This document shows, in pieces, positions 45,895 through 57,655 of a stretch of 64,000 nucleotides of DNA; within the stretch, counting starts at the first letter, position 1; each line of letters begins with the position of its first letter. The DNA is from Dipteronia dyeriana (lineage: Eukaryota > Streptophyta > Magnoliopsida > Sapindales > Sapindaceae). A program made the translations under genes and the position numbers. The notes under the pieces are model-generated. The model saw nothing but the letters and a program-made list of their open reading frames with translations. It was not told the origin of the DNA and ran no database searches. Location of the stretch: positions 111,845,088 through 111,909,087 of the forward strand of contig CM065300.1 of the NCBI GenBank assembly GCA_032871835.1. The letters run 5' to 3'.

Positions 45895-47295
45895 GCAAAC
45901 CTTTTTTTTGATATCAAATGTCTTATTTAAAATATATAAAACATATTATATATATATAGATAAAACTAAACACTTTAAATCTTTAAAGATATCTCATATC
46001 TGTAAAGATATCTCATATCTGTAAAGATATTAATTAATTTGTTTTGAATTCAAACTCTTTAACTTCAAATATAAATATCTAATTTAATAAAAATAAAATA
46101 ATCAAATTATTTTATCTTTAAAAATTAAATATCAATCAACACTCTCAAACTAATAATTAATTACACAATTAAATAATATAATTATTTAATTAACATAATC
46201 ATAATCATTCATTAATTAAATAATCTCGTTATTCAATTGGTTTCCAAATAAATACGTGTCACTTTCGTAACACAATTAATTGGACAATCCAATTAATTCA
46301 CTGTGACCCTTGTTACCTAAATCGATCGGGCTAGCAAGAGAACCTAATGAACCCACAATATTTTGAGCTCCAATAACCCTCAGAATCATTAACTAAACTC
46401 TTTAATTAATATTCCTTGATTATTAACTCCGGTGTTATTCCACTAAAAACCCGAAGCTGCACTCTCTCAACTGTAGACGCGTTTACACAGACTGATACAA
46501 CTCGATATCCATCAATATAGCTATTACATATGGTGTGATTCTCCACAGTAGTTCATAATTAGAGCTGGGTCATAATGTCCGTTATATCCCTATAATTACA
46601 TATATCTTTTAAGTACCGTTGATTCTATATTGAAAAATAAATCCTATTTCCTCACGGAACTAGGAGAGTGCTCATATTGTCCAAGCCCCGAATCAACCCT
46701 TAAGGGAACTACCGTCTACTTCTCACAAGAATGAGTGGATTCCACTATTGTGTACAAACCTTAGTAGCCACAAGCCAAACCGTAATCCCAACATACGGAG
46801 TATATTGATCGGGAATAGCATCTGACCTCACCTATGGTATATCAAAGACCACGATCTGACCTGAAGGAGTCGATAAGACACTTAGGATTAAGATCACCCT
46901 TATATGGCCATCATTAGTTGATATATATGAATCTCATCGTTAAACGGATTATGGTCACATCATACAAGGTGCCTCCATTCCCATATCTCTTATAAATGAT
47001 TCATGATAGAATCATCGTACATTACGGAATGGACCGCAGCTATAGATTAACCACAAATAAAGTACCCAACTTTATTTGCTATCTATGGACTCTTTAGATT
47101 GCACGTCTCTTACTGTATCCATCCGTATAGGACACTCATATACACAGATCGAGATTACATATGGCAATCTTGGATGTTTAAATATATGCACAGGTTTATA
47201 AAATAAATAACATAACAAGAATGAATTAAACTTTTCTTTTTATTTATTTCATAAATCCATTTACAAATTACATCTTTAGGGTATAAACTCCAACA
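45223..47295 (-). mobile_element. Family D LTR-3 (middle of the tandem array)
   Basis: The 2073-bp LTR has ends TGTTGGAACCCCG and ACTCCAACA in plus-strand reading. It carries the 55-bp duplication (45391 and 45446). It also has a block beside the AT tract with ATAATGCAAACC, shared only with LTR-4 among these copies. LTR-3 and LTR-4 look like the closest pair. Confidence 0.9.
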
Positions 47296-47350
47296 AGAGC
47301 ATCGAAAATAATTTCATGTTTCGAAAAAATAAATTGGCTCTGATACCAAT
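47296..47350 (-). other. 55-bp PBS spacer between LTR-3 and LTR-4
   Basis: This has the same length and same joint as the spacer at 45168-45222. In element direction it has a PBS with the intact TGGTATCAGAGCC (47348-47336), then about 40 bases of leader ending CGATGCTC, then the start of LTR-3. The repeated identical joint points to duplication of one rearranged unit. Confidence 0.88.
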
Positions 47351-49432
47351 TGTTGGAACCCCGTTCACCGGTTACGTAGCGGAACTTGGTTTTAAAATTT
47401 TGATACATATCATAATCTGTATTAGGGACCAGTGAACTCGGGATCGTAATTATTTTTCGAAACTAATACATACAATATGTAGACACATGAAATTGTAATC
47501 AATATAATCAGAAGAAGAAAATCTTACCAACGTTTGGAGGCTCCTTCATTTTACGATACGCTCATGTCTGAACAAATCTTACCAACGTTTAGAGGCTCCT
47601 TCACTTTACGATGTGCTCCTGTCTGAATCACTCGATCTTCCTCGCTATCTCCCGGGGACTAGTAACTGTGTATGGGTGTATCACGATCTCAGGAACTTGA
47701 ATGGAGGATGTAGGGAAAAGACTTGGAGAAACTCGTTCCTCTTCGATATCAATACACAAAATCAGGCACACACTTGCTTGATCAACATCAAGCATACCCG
47801 GTTTGTACAAAATCGTGCACATAATACTTTTTTCTTTTTTTTTTATTTGTTTTCCCAATTTTTATTTTTTTTGTCTTTTTGTACATTTGAGTTTTCTTTG
47901 TTGATTAACTCACAACAAATTTGCATTAGATGTAAATTGATTAATTGATCAAGGGTGTGACAAGTTTTATTTTTTATCTAATATATATATCATATATATA
48001 TATATATATTATAATGCAAACCCTTTTTTTGATATCAAATGTCTTATTTAAAATATATAAAACATATATATATATATAGATAAAACTAAACACTTTAATT
48101 TTTTTAAGATATCTCATATCTTTAAGGATATTAATTAATTTGTTTTGAATTCAAACTCTTTAACTTCAAAAATAAATATCTAATTTAATAAAATTAAAAT
48201 ATTCAAATTATTTTATCTTTAAAAATTAAAAATCTATCAACACCCTCAAACTGATGATTAATTACACAATTAAATAATATAATTATTTAATTAACATAAT
48301 CATTATCATTCATTAATTAAATAATCTCGTTATTCAATTGGTCCCCAAATAAATACGTGTCACTTTTGTAACACAATTAATTGGACAATCCAATTAATTT
48401 ACCGTGACCCTTGTTACCTAAATCGATCGGGCTAGCAAGGGGACCTAATGAACCCACAGTATTTTGAGCTCCAATAACCCTCAGAATCATTAACTAAACT
48501 CTTTAATTAATATTCCTTGATCATTAACTCCGGTGTTATTCCACTAAAAACCCGAAGCTGCACTCTCTCAACTGTAGACGCTTTTACACAGACCCATACA
48601 ACTCGATGTTCATCGATATAGCTATTACATATGGTGTGATTCTCGACAGTAGTTCGTAATTAGATCTGGGTCATAATGTCCGTTATACCCCTATAATTAC
48701 ATATATCCTTTAAGTACCGTTGATTCTATATTGAACAATAAATCCTATTTCCTCACGGAACTATGAGAGCGCTCATATTGTCCAAGCCCCGAATCAACCT
48801 TTAAAGGAACTACCGTCTACTTCTCACAAGAATGAATGGATTCCACTATTGTGTACAAACCTTCCCAGCCACAATCCAAACCGTAATCCCAACATACGGA
48901 GTATATTGATCGGGAAATGCATCTGACCTCACCCATGGTATATCAAAGACCACGATCTAACCTGAAGGAGTCGATAAGACACTCAGGATTAAGATCACTC
49001 ACATACATCCATCTTTAGTTGATATATATGAATCTCATCGGTAAACAGATCTTGGTAAGGGAATTATATATATCGTGGCCCAGTTTTATATGATCACATC
49101 ATACAAGGTGCCTTCATTCTCATATCTCATATGAATGATTCATGATAGAATCATTGTACATTACCGAATGGACCGCAACTATAGATTAACTACAAATAAA
49201 GTACCCATCTTTATTTGCTATATATGGACTCTTTAGATTGCATATCTCTTACTGTATCCATCAGTTTATGATACTCATATACACAGTACGAGATTACATC
49301 CGGCAATCCAGGATGTTAATATGTGCACAAGTTAATAAAATAAATAACATAACAAGAATGAATTAAACCTTTCTCTTTATTTACTACATAAATCCATTTA
49401 TAAATTACATGTTTAGGGCATAAACCCCAACA
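47351..49432 (-). mobile_element. Family D LTR-4 (outermost 5' LTR)
   Basis: The 2082-bp LTR has ends TGTTGGAACCCCG and AAACCCCAACA in plus-strand reading. It carries the 55-bp duplication (47520 and 47575) and the block shared with LTR-3. Its outer end borders the right GTCGA target copy, so it is the true 5' boundary of the insertion. Confidence 0.9.
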
Positions 49433-49437
49433 GTCGA
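49433..49437. repeat. Target-site duplication, right copy (GTCGA)
   Basis: GTCGA follows the last base of LTR-4 and is identical to 32389-32393 before LTR-1. Confidence 0.85.
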
Positions 49438-49962
49438 GTATGGTGTGTGTTGTCTTGTAAGGTGGGGTAGATCCATGCTCCGGCCTTGGTATTAGGAGCT
49501 TAGTCTGACCTTTCCACGGTCCCTTGGAGCTTGGGATGACCCCGTGGACACCCTTTGTCGGCGACGGGGCTTTGGCGAGCTTCCTACTTCCTGTCCAGAT
49601 AGGTCTGAATCTTCCCTCGTGGAGTAATTCTATAGTTTGAGCCTGACACTTAATCGGTCTCTCTGGGAGAGGACGGTGGGCTTCTAGGGAGTTTACGAGA
49701 CGATCTCGACTCTGGAGAGCTTGGTTCTTTACGTACCAGACATCTCTTAGATTCTTGATTCGGTGTGAGGAGCTCGATTCGACTTCGTCGGGCTCTACCT
49801 TAGGTGGTTCCTGAGCTCGACGACCTTTCTTCGCTTCTGCAGGGTGGCTCCAAATCTTGACCCCAGGACCCGGGGTTCCGTGATAGGTAATCTCAGGCTT
49901 GAATCTGAGTTAGGAGAACGAAAAATTTCTCTTTGGTATCTAGCCAAATTTGGCTATTAACA
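49438..49962. other. G+C-richer flank, continuation of the split locus
   Basis: This is the right-hand continuation of the sequence interrupted by the 17-kb insertion. It is clearly richer in G+C than anything within 10 kb and has no open frame. A TTGGTATCTAGCC at about 49933 resembles a PBS in part. If real, this stretch and 31790-32388 would be an LTR of another element, but the evidence is thin. Confidence 0.4.
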
Positions 49963-49970
49963 ATTATTAT

Positions 49971-50009
<39 letters not shown>
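49963..50009. repeat. (AAT)n microsatellite
   Basis: About 15 units of ATT/AAT run uninterrupted apart from one step near 49972. The minus-strand frame ending in poly-Leu is a translation of this run. Confidence 0.95.
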
Positions 50010-50162
50010 CTTTTGTTGTCTTTATTAGTATTAAATTTTGTTGTTATCATACCAATTAAAATGTAATAGTTGATATTGACAAAATGAGGTTGTCCTCTGT
50101 CACCTGTAAAATGATATTGTGGATTCTGATCTTTCCGCATTTTCAAAACTTGAATTATTATA

Positions 50163-51712
50163 CAAGTCAAAATTTCAAAAATCGTTAAATAGTTACTAAA
50201 GCCGTAAATGGTTATTAAAACCGCGAAAGTGGTTACAACTAATAATCGTAGAAAAGACTATTTTTTAATATCAAAATCAACATCTTAAGGACTCCAACTT
50301 GTTTGAATCATTGATCTCTTATTTTCTATTTTTCCTTTGTATAATTACACCTGTAAAATTGGTTACAAGTCAAATTTTCAAATTTTGAAAAATGGTTATC
50401 AAAGCACTAAAAATGGTTACCGAAGCCGTGAAGATGGTTATTAAAACCGTAAAAACGGTTACCGAGACTATAAAAATGGTTATCCATTTCATAAAGATGG
50501 TTACCAAAGCCGTGAAAATGGTTAAAAGTTGAAATTACAAAAATCATTAAACGGTTTCTAAATTCGTAAAAATTGTTACCAAAACCGTAAATATTGTTAC
50601 CAATACCTTAAAAGTGGCTATCAAGAACGTAAAAATAGTTAAAAGTCAAACTTTCAAAAAACAAATCATGAAATGATTACCAAAGGCTTAAAAATGTCAA
50701 TTAAACCCATAAAGGTGGTTACCATGACCGTAAACGTAATTACTACAGCCGTAAATTATTATCGAAGCTAGTAAAAGTGGTTACTAAAGCCGTAAACGTA
50801 CTTACAAGTAAAATTTTAAAGAAACCAAAAAATGGTTAACAAACTCGTAACGTAGTTACAAAAATCGTAAATGTAGTTATTGTAGCCGTAAACGTAATTA
50901 CAAGAATTTTTTTGAAGAAACCATTCAATAGTTACCGAAACTGTAAATATAATTACCAAAGCCGTATACGTAGTTGCCATAGCCGTAAACGTAGTAAAAA
51001 GGAAAATTTTGAAGAAACCAATGAATAGTTACCAAGCCTGTAGAGGTAGTTATCAAAGTCGTACATGTAATTACCATCGCCTAAAATATAGTTACAAGCA
51101 AAATATTGAAGAAATCGTTTAATAGTTAACGAAGCCGTAAATGTAATTACCAAACCCGTAAATGTAGTTACTGTAGCTGTAAATGTAGATACAAAAGCCG
51201 TGCATGTAATTACCATAGTCGTAAATGTATTTACAAGCCAAATTTTGAAGTAACCAAAAAATGGTTACCGAACCCGTAAACGTAGTTACTAAAACCGTAA
51301 ATATAGTTACCGTAGCCGTAAATATAGTTACAATTTTTTTTTGGAGAAACCAATAAATATTTATTGAACCCGTAAACATAATTACTAAAGCCGTAAATGT
51401 AGTTACCAGAACCATAAATGTAGTTACAGGTAAAATTTGAAGAAACTACTAAATAGTTACGAAACCGTAAATATAGTTGTCAAACCTGTAAATGTAGTTA
51501 CCGTAGCCGTAAATGTAGTTATAAGTCAAATTTTGAAAAAACCATTAAATAGTTACCAAAGCCATAAATATAGTTTACCAAACATGTAAATGTAGTTACC
51601 GTAGTCGTTAATGTAATTACAAGTAAAATTTGAAGAAATCATTAAATAGTTACCAAAACCGTAAATGTATTTACTAAACTCGTATATGTATCTATCAAAT
51701 CTGTAAATATAT
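50163..51712. repeat. Degenerate minisatellite with higher-order structure
   Basis: About 1.55 kb is built from variants of a 19-22-bp unit, roughly AAACCGTAAATGTAGTTACC. Every 95-140 bp a spacer containing AAATTTTGAAGAAACC (for example near 51005, 51240, 51432 and 51627) interrupts the run, giving a second, longer period. Units are more divergent and often GTTA/GGTTA-rich on the left (50163-50700) and more uniform on the right. Minus-strand frames at 50953-51216 and 51119-51415 read as repeating TFTALVTTFTG-like peptides. This periodicity comes from units near 21 bp, and I do not take it as coding evidence. Confidence 0.85.
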
Positions 51713-52081
51713 TTAATTATGCAATTATTTAATTCTATTTAATTTATTTCTATTTATCATATTTTTCGTTTAATTTTTTTATTTAAAATAATTTTATATT
51801 TTAGTAATTAAAAAATAATATTAATTTAATAAAAGTTGGGAAGAGCCTGTTGCAACCCGGCTGCTCCATTGAATTGTATATTGCTTGGCTACCACTTGGC
51901 TAGCATGCATACATTGACGAAATGGTGCTATTCGGCCCTGCATAGTAATTATACCCAATGAATAATTGTACCATGAAGAACCGAATCGAAATGAACTTAT
52001 TATAATTAATTGATTTTGTTATTTATTTAAAATACCATTTACAATTATTTATGTCATATTAAATTTTGGACGATGTTTTAA
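51713..52081. other. A+T-rich stretch left of the MITE
   Basis: Mostly A+T with one balanced segment at 51838-51990. No gene or repeat end was recognised. The last nine bases (52073-52081, ATGTTTTAA) are the left target-site copy of the MITE. Confidence 0.4.
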
Positions 52082-52249
52082 GAGTATATTTTTGCTCATC
52101 TCCTTGAGGGTGGGTGAACATTACCCCCTCTAGTATGAATGATATGTGTCCGAGGAGGGATAATGCTCACCCCTCTCTAGACACATGCCGCCCATGCAGG
52201 GGGGGTGTAATGCTCACACACCATCAATGGGGTGAGCAAAAGTGAACTC
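52082..52249. mobile_element. Mutator-type MITE with a perfect 9-bp target duplication
   Basis: The 168-bp element has imperfect terminal inverted repeats of about 40 bp. The left end GAGTATATTTTTGCTCATCT and the right end, read on the other strand, GAGTTCACTTTTGCTCACCC, continue with similar GGGTG...GCATTAC-type sequence. It is flanked by identical nine-base copies of ATGTTTTAA at 52073-52081 and 52250-52258. A 9-bp duplication is characteristic of Mutator-like elements. There is no coding capacity, so it would need transposase in trans. Confidence 0.8.
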
Positions 52250-53299
52250 ATGTTTTAATCAAGCCATAAAGGTGCAAATACAGCAACCCAAAGATATTAA
52301 ATGTATTCCCATTTAATTTGGGTAAATCGCATAAAAATGCCCTAGTTTTATTAAGAATTATGCTAAAATTGGTTAAAAGATCATAATGACAATATTTTGC
52401 TCATAATCTGTTGACCACAATTAATCAATCATGGAAAGGGGATAATGTATTTTATGTCCTTGTTTTAGTATTTTGAAATATTATATTAAATAAATTAATG
52501 GATTAAAAATCTGAAACAATATGTATATAAAAAATCAAATAACTGCAAACAAAAATCAAAATTTTTAAATAGAGATATAAAAATCAAATAATTAAAAGAA
52601 ATCATAAAAATATTACAAAATATGAAAAATAAAAATAATAAATAAAATGAACTCTCTAGAACTTCATAGAGATCATATGTTTCAGAGGAGAACTCGATCT
52701 CCATTAGAGTAAATCTAAAATCTCCATTGATGGAGATTTGGTTTCTGTTGACAATGATTTTTGTGTTATATGAAATTAACCATGCGTTCAACAGATTATT
52801 GTAAATAAACAATAAGAAATATAAAATAAAAAGAAATCAGAGCATACAAAAACACAAGGTTTTACGTGGAAAACCCAAAATGGAAAAAAACCACAGTTGT
52901 AGGAGATGTTAGGTTTTTGAGCCATGTTTGCATAATTCCATATCAAAAGGGTAATTCTTTAGTATTAATTATTTGTCTAAGTTCATGGTTGATAAAACTT
53001 CAAAGAAGATTGGCAACTCATCAATTAAACCAAAGTCTTTAAGAGGAACAAGGTTTGCTGCTTATCAAAGGTATATCTAGACCTAATTCCTCTTGCAAGG
53101 TGCTTAGGCACACACACATTGTATACATTTGTGTTCTAACATTTTTGTGCTAAAATTTGTATAACACATAAATAAATATTTTTGTATGCGGATGCATTAG
53201 ATTTAAATTGATAACTTTTGTAAGAATACAAGTTCTAGGACTATTTGTAGGAAATAACATACTTGTGTGTTCATGTAATAGTATTGTGTTTGTTTGTTT
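52250..53299. other. Unassigned intergenic stretch
   Basis: A+T-rich. A 105-codon minus-strand frame at 52495-52812 is Phe/Tyr/Leu-rich without motifs and looks like chance. ACGTGGAAAACCC near 52866 resembles a phrase often seen in plant LTRs, but no ends were found. Confidence 0.4.
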
Positions 53300-53640
53300 G
53301 AGTTTTATTGATAGTGGACTTGAATAAGGTCTCATATTGTTCCTTATTGAGTTCTAAACATTTCAGCTACTCATTAATAAGTTTTCGAGTTTCGAGTTAG
53401 AAGTTACGAAACTTTCCGTGTGTTTATCGTGCATGGTTTTCATCCTTCTGTATCCAGTCAATTTCCATATTTTTTGGTTCAAGTTTCATAGACATCCATG
53501 TCGATGAGAGAGTCCTAGTTTTTAATCTGAAAATTGAATCAAATTCGAAGTTCGTAGGCTAGAGAAAAGTTGAAGAAAAAGAGAGGAGCGCGATGGAAAC
53601 AAGGAGTGGCAAATTGCCACATTATCCCTTCTCCCTTCGA
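53300..53640 (+). mobile_element. Family B LTR fragment
   Basis: This sequence corresponds to the reverse complement of 9790-10080 in family B copy 1. Shared landmarks include TCGAGTTTCGAGT, GAGAGAGTCC (opposite GGACTCTCCC) and a run around TTCGAAGTTCGTAGGC. Neither LTR end is present. Confidence 0.55.
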
Positions 53641-53689
53641 GGCACGTGAGTGACATGTACGTTTATGTTGTTAGAAAATTTCCGTAAAA

Positions 53690-55958
53690 AAAACTGTAAC
53701 CACAACAATACCTCAAAAGTTTATAAGACTAGTACAATGGCAAGTCGGTTGTCGTCCACAGGGAAAAGGAAATCAAATAGCTAAAACTAGTTAACTACTA
53801 ATAAACTAAAACTAGTTAACTACTAATAAACTAAAACTAAGCAATAAAAAGTAAATATCAACGGTTGAGTTTGAAAGTTAATAGCTATAGTGCAAACTAC
53901 AATTTGGCTGGTTAATCTATATTGAAACTATTGTTAATGAGAATGCGAAATGAGAAGATATTAGAACTAGGGAGTTGATGGATCAAACAAGCAAGCTATA
54001 GGCGTATTGATAATTCTCATGAATGTATATTAATCTATTGTAACCAATCTAAAGTATACATTATTGGTTGTATATCCCTTCTGAGTTTCCAATCTATGGT
54101 GTATAGTATTGGCCTCTTACAAGTGATTGTTTATGAATGTTCATCTATCAAAAAAGGGATTAATCTCTTTATAATGTCACCGACCTACAGTGTATAGTAT
54201 TGGTGCTTAATTTCTCACACACAGCCAACCTAGAGTGTATAAAATTGTTTACCCAATTGAGATTATATAAAAATTGTGAATAAAATATGGATTTCACTTA
54301 AGGAGTGTGCTCTCATTCAATCATTCTATTCAAATAAGCTTAAGAGAACCAAATACAGTGCATACCCAATTCTCTACTCAAATAATTTCACTAACAACTT
54401 GCAAAGAGAGAAGTGTACAATCTAAGACAAATTATTCTTGAAATCAATTAAAGTAATGAATGAATCATCTTTGATAGATTTAATAAAATAGATAAAGTTC
54501 AAATAACATCAACCACTAAGTGGATGATTAGCTACTCACGACAAATACAAACAAATAACTAAGAGAAGAGAAATAAAGAAGACCTATGTAGAGTTTCTCC
54601 TTCCTTCAAGCTTGAATCCAATCTCCAAGTGTCCTCTATTGAGTAGAGATGATGAAGGTGATGTAAGATGGTTAGGATTAGATGTGAGATGGCTTTTAGA
54701 TATAGGGTTAGTGATTAGGGATGTAAATGAGAGAAAAAAGAGATATAATGATTATGTTCATGGCTGGAAAAGTGGAAAGAGTTTTGAAATCAAGAAAGGA
54801 TTTATATATATATATATATATGGTTTTAAAATTTAGGTCTGAAAATACTGATGTGGCAAAATATAGGCCCGAATTGCGCGATAATTGCACAGGTATGCTA
54901 CCCGTACAATCTTCTTTTTCCAAGCTGATCTGTTTTCTAGTCTACTCTCTGGTTTGGCATATACATGGGTTGTGCATGGGTAGCTACCCATGCACTGAGC
55001 TTCCTTCAGAACTCCATCATTTAGTTCACGGGTTATGTACAGGTAATGCAAAGGAAATTACCCATGAAGTAGGCAATCTTCAAATTCCCACTCTATATGT
55101 GCGGGCAAGGCGTGGGTATGCTGCCCGCGCAGTACCAATGTAATATGGCCTAAAATTTCTTCCATTTTTACACCAATTGGTCCCCTTTGATTCCAATTAT
55201 TTATTTTCACCTAATGCTTACAATTGCACTGAAAGAGCCATAAGACACACACTAAAACACCTAAAAATGAGACAAAGGATAAAGATATAAGGGCCGAAAT
55301 ATATAACAATTTTAGAGCGATCAAATACCCCCAAACCAAACCTTAGCTTTTCCTCGAGCAAACCTTAAAACAAAACAAATAAGACATGCATCAAAATGAC
55401 TAGAGCTACAATTTTCCTGAACTCAAAACAAATAATTCAACAAGTCGCATGTCCAACAGTTGATGCAATAAGGACGTGTCGCAGATGGAAACTCACACTA
55501 TCACGAATCCCACACCTATGAGTTCTCTCATATCGTGAACTACTAACTCCCACACCATGAGCAAAATTCGCTTCATCTCTAATCCTCACCTAGTTTTGCT
55601 CTTTTTCTTCCGCTCAGAGTCCTAAGTTCAGACTCATCCAAGGTATGCAAAGATGGAATTTATGCATAGAATTCTAAATCATTGCATAAAATGTAAATTT
55701 AAAAGACCGATAATGTCTGTGAACTAGCCTAAGATTGATTCATTACGCCTTGGACGTGGAAGATCAAGCATCAACAAAAATTATGAATCAAGACATATCA
55801 TAGATCAAATAGAACTTTTTCTAGGTTGTAACGGGGTCATGGGGTTAGGTGTGGTGAACAAAGAAATAGGGAAATATGAGTTCAAAGATCACCAATCATA
55901 CTCAAACATACTCGCACACCCCATACAATGCTCTATTAAACATCAATTACACTCTAGC
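53690..55958. repeat. Unclassified long repeat, left part (split by LTR-A)
   Basis: The sequence contains GTCGTCCACAGGGAAAAGG near 53748, the kind of phrase found at the ends of plant Ty3/gypsy LTRs, and a 25-bp tandem duplication near 53785-53830 (ACTAGTTAACTACTAATAAA). An (AT)n tract lies at 54802-54822. A G+C-richer island at 54870-55140 contains TGCATGGGTAGCTACCCATG. Frames in the island occur on both strands and are not genes. It breaks at 55959, where an LTR-A fragment begins, and apparently continues from about 57656. The superfamily is not established. Confidence 0.45.
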
Positions 55959-57655
55959 TGTTGGGATTATGCTCGATAGCAAGAGTATAATAATGTATTT
56001 GACAATCTTTTCATATTAATAAATTGATTTCTAGTTTAACAAATCTTATAGCATTTATAGTTTAATTATTATAATTGTAAAAAAAATCAAATCTTATAGA
56101 TTTCTAGTCAATGGATAAAAGTTTTCACTTTAAGGCAATCAGAGAATCTATCTCAATCCTGAGATAAATGATGGACTTATGGTTGCAAGTGTTATCATTT
56201 TAGCTATCAATAAGTACGATTATATAAAATAGTCTATCCTCGATAGTTTGGTGCTATTCATTTGCTAATCGATATAGGACTTCATTTATAGATATGGACA
56301 TCCTGGCTCCATTTATTAAATGTGAGTAGAATACCATCATATGGATATTTTGAGGTATTGAATATTAAATATTAATGTTAAGTTTTTTATAGTGTCTATT
56401 GAAACATGGCTTCTGGACAAGTTAAAATATCCAAGTTTAAAATGTGGTCATATAAGTAAATATGGTAACTTGGAGAGCTATAGGTGGTTTATGAGCTCTT
56501 GGCGATTGGTTGTCTATTAGATCTTAAATTTAGATAGCCCGCCAAGATCCTCAATCCACCCAAACTTTTATGGATCACTTGATATATTCTACCGGACCAA
56601 TATATGGGTCCATCTAAAATTGTATTAAATGCATGTGGACTTGTTTCTTTTAGTAAGAATGGATCTAGTTCACATGTGGACTTTTATTTAGGCCCAATGG
56701 ATTTAATAAAATAAGAAAAATAATATATATGCACTTGTGTGGTCTTTTGCGGTAAGGATAAATATATTAGCTTAATATATATATTTTTTATTTTATTATT
56801 TAATTAAATGGAAATTAAATATTTAATTAATTAATTAATTGTTTAATTAAAAGTCAAAATCTTTTTCCTAGTAGGAGTAGGTATTCTATTGTCATATTAT
56901 TGTTGGTAATATGATAAGTATCAAATACTATATTTGATAAGTAGATAAATAATATAAATTTATTTATCTAGTTAAATTAGGAAGTATTTGATTATTATTA
57001 AAACTCTAATTGACAATTGGTCAAATTAGGAAGTTTTAATTTAGTCATAATTTAATTATATTCAATAATTGGTTATTGAATAAATACACTATTTGAGTTG
57101 GATTATGAGTTTTGTTGTAGAAAAGAAGTCTTTTTGGAAAAGGATTCTTGGTCACTAAGTAAATCCACCTAAGGATAAGATTCTTACCCACCAAGTAAAT
57201 CCTTCCTATTAGAGGATTAGGTCAAACTAAACTAAATACATTAGAAGTCTTGGTCTGTAAAAGAAATCCTTTTTAAGAGGATTGAATCCAAATTTTGATA
57301 GGAGTCTTGGTGAAGTAGAAATCCTCTTTCTATGAGGATTTTCGGCCACCTATATATACTCCTATATATAATTTTGACCAAGCCCTAAGTTTTGGTGTGA
57401 GAAGTTGTTTTTTATTTGCTTTTTATTGTTATAAAAAAAACTTTGTCAGACTCATCGTGTGAAGAATTCGGCCAAGCATAGAGAAAAAAATGAACTTTTT
57501 TGTTTTCGATAGTACACTAGTATCCTTTGCATCAAAAGGGTTTTGTGTACAACATCGAATCAAGGTTCACGCGAGTTTCAATCAAATTGATTGATAATTC
57601 ATAAGTGATCTGACGTTCTTGGTTTTTCTTGTGGAGGATTGTTGTTTTCGATAGT
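55959..57655 (+). mobile_element. Family A LTR, deleted and 3'-truncated
   Basis: It starts TGTTGGGATTATGCTCGATAG like the LTR at 17327 and follows it to GTTCTTGGTTTTTCTT and GGAGGATTGTTG near 57642. Two internal stretches are deleted, about 270 bp at 56094 and about 150 bp at 56505. The end is missing. A 19-base phrase, TGTTTTCGATAGTACACTA, occurs both in its proper place (57499) and again at the broken end (57643). It is a solo or truncated LTR inside another repeat. Confidence 0.8.

Larger units (their letters stand above)
32394..49432 (-). mobile_element. 17-kb family D Ty1/copia complex: four LTRs, two internal regions
   Basis: Everything between the two GTCGA copies is family D sequence on the minus strand. 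In element direction it comprises LTR-4 (49432-47351), a 55-bp PBS spacer, LTR-3 (47295-45223), a 55-bp PBS spacer, LTR-2 (45167-42971) and a PBS. A full-length but decayed gag-pol follows (42970-37576), then a second partial gag-pol (37575-34392), a polypurine tract and LTR-1 (34391-32394). The outer ends are TG...CA, and the flanking duplication fits one integration event for the outer ends. A normal element has two LTRs and one internal region. The extra parts must reflect recombination before, during or after insertion. No copy encodes an intact polyprotein. Confidence 0.9.

Noticed and set aside
50953..51415. Minus-strand Thr-rich repeat peptides (TFTALV-like)
   Set aside because: The peptide repeat follows from a unit near 21 bp. 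Frames are short and shift between units, and no gene signals surround them.
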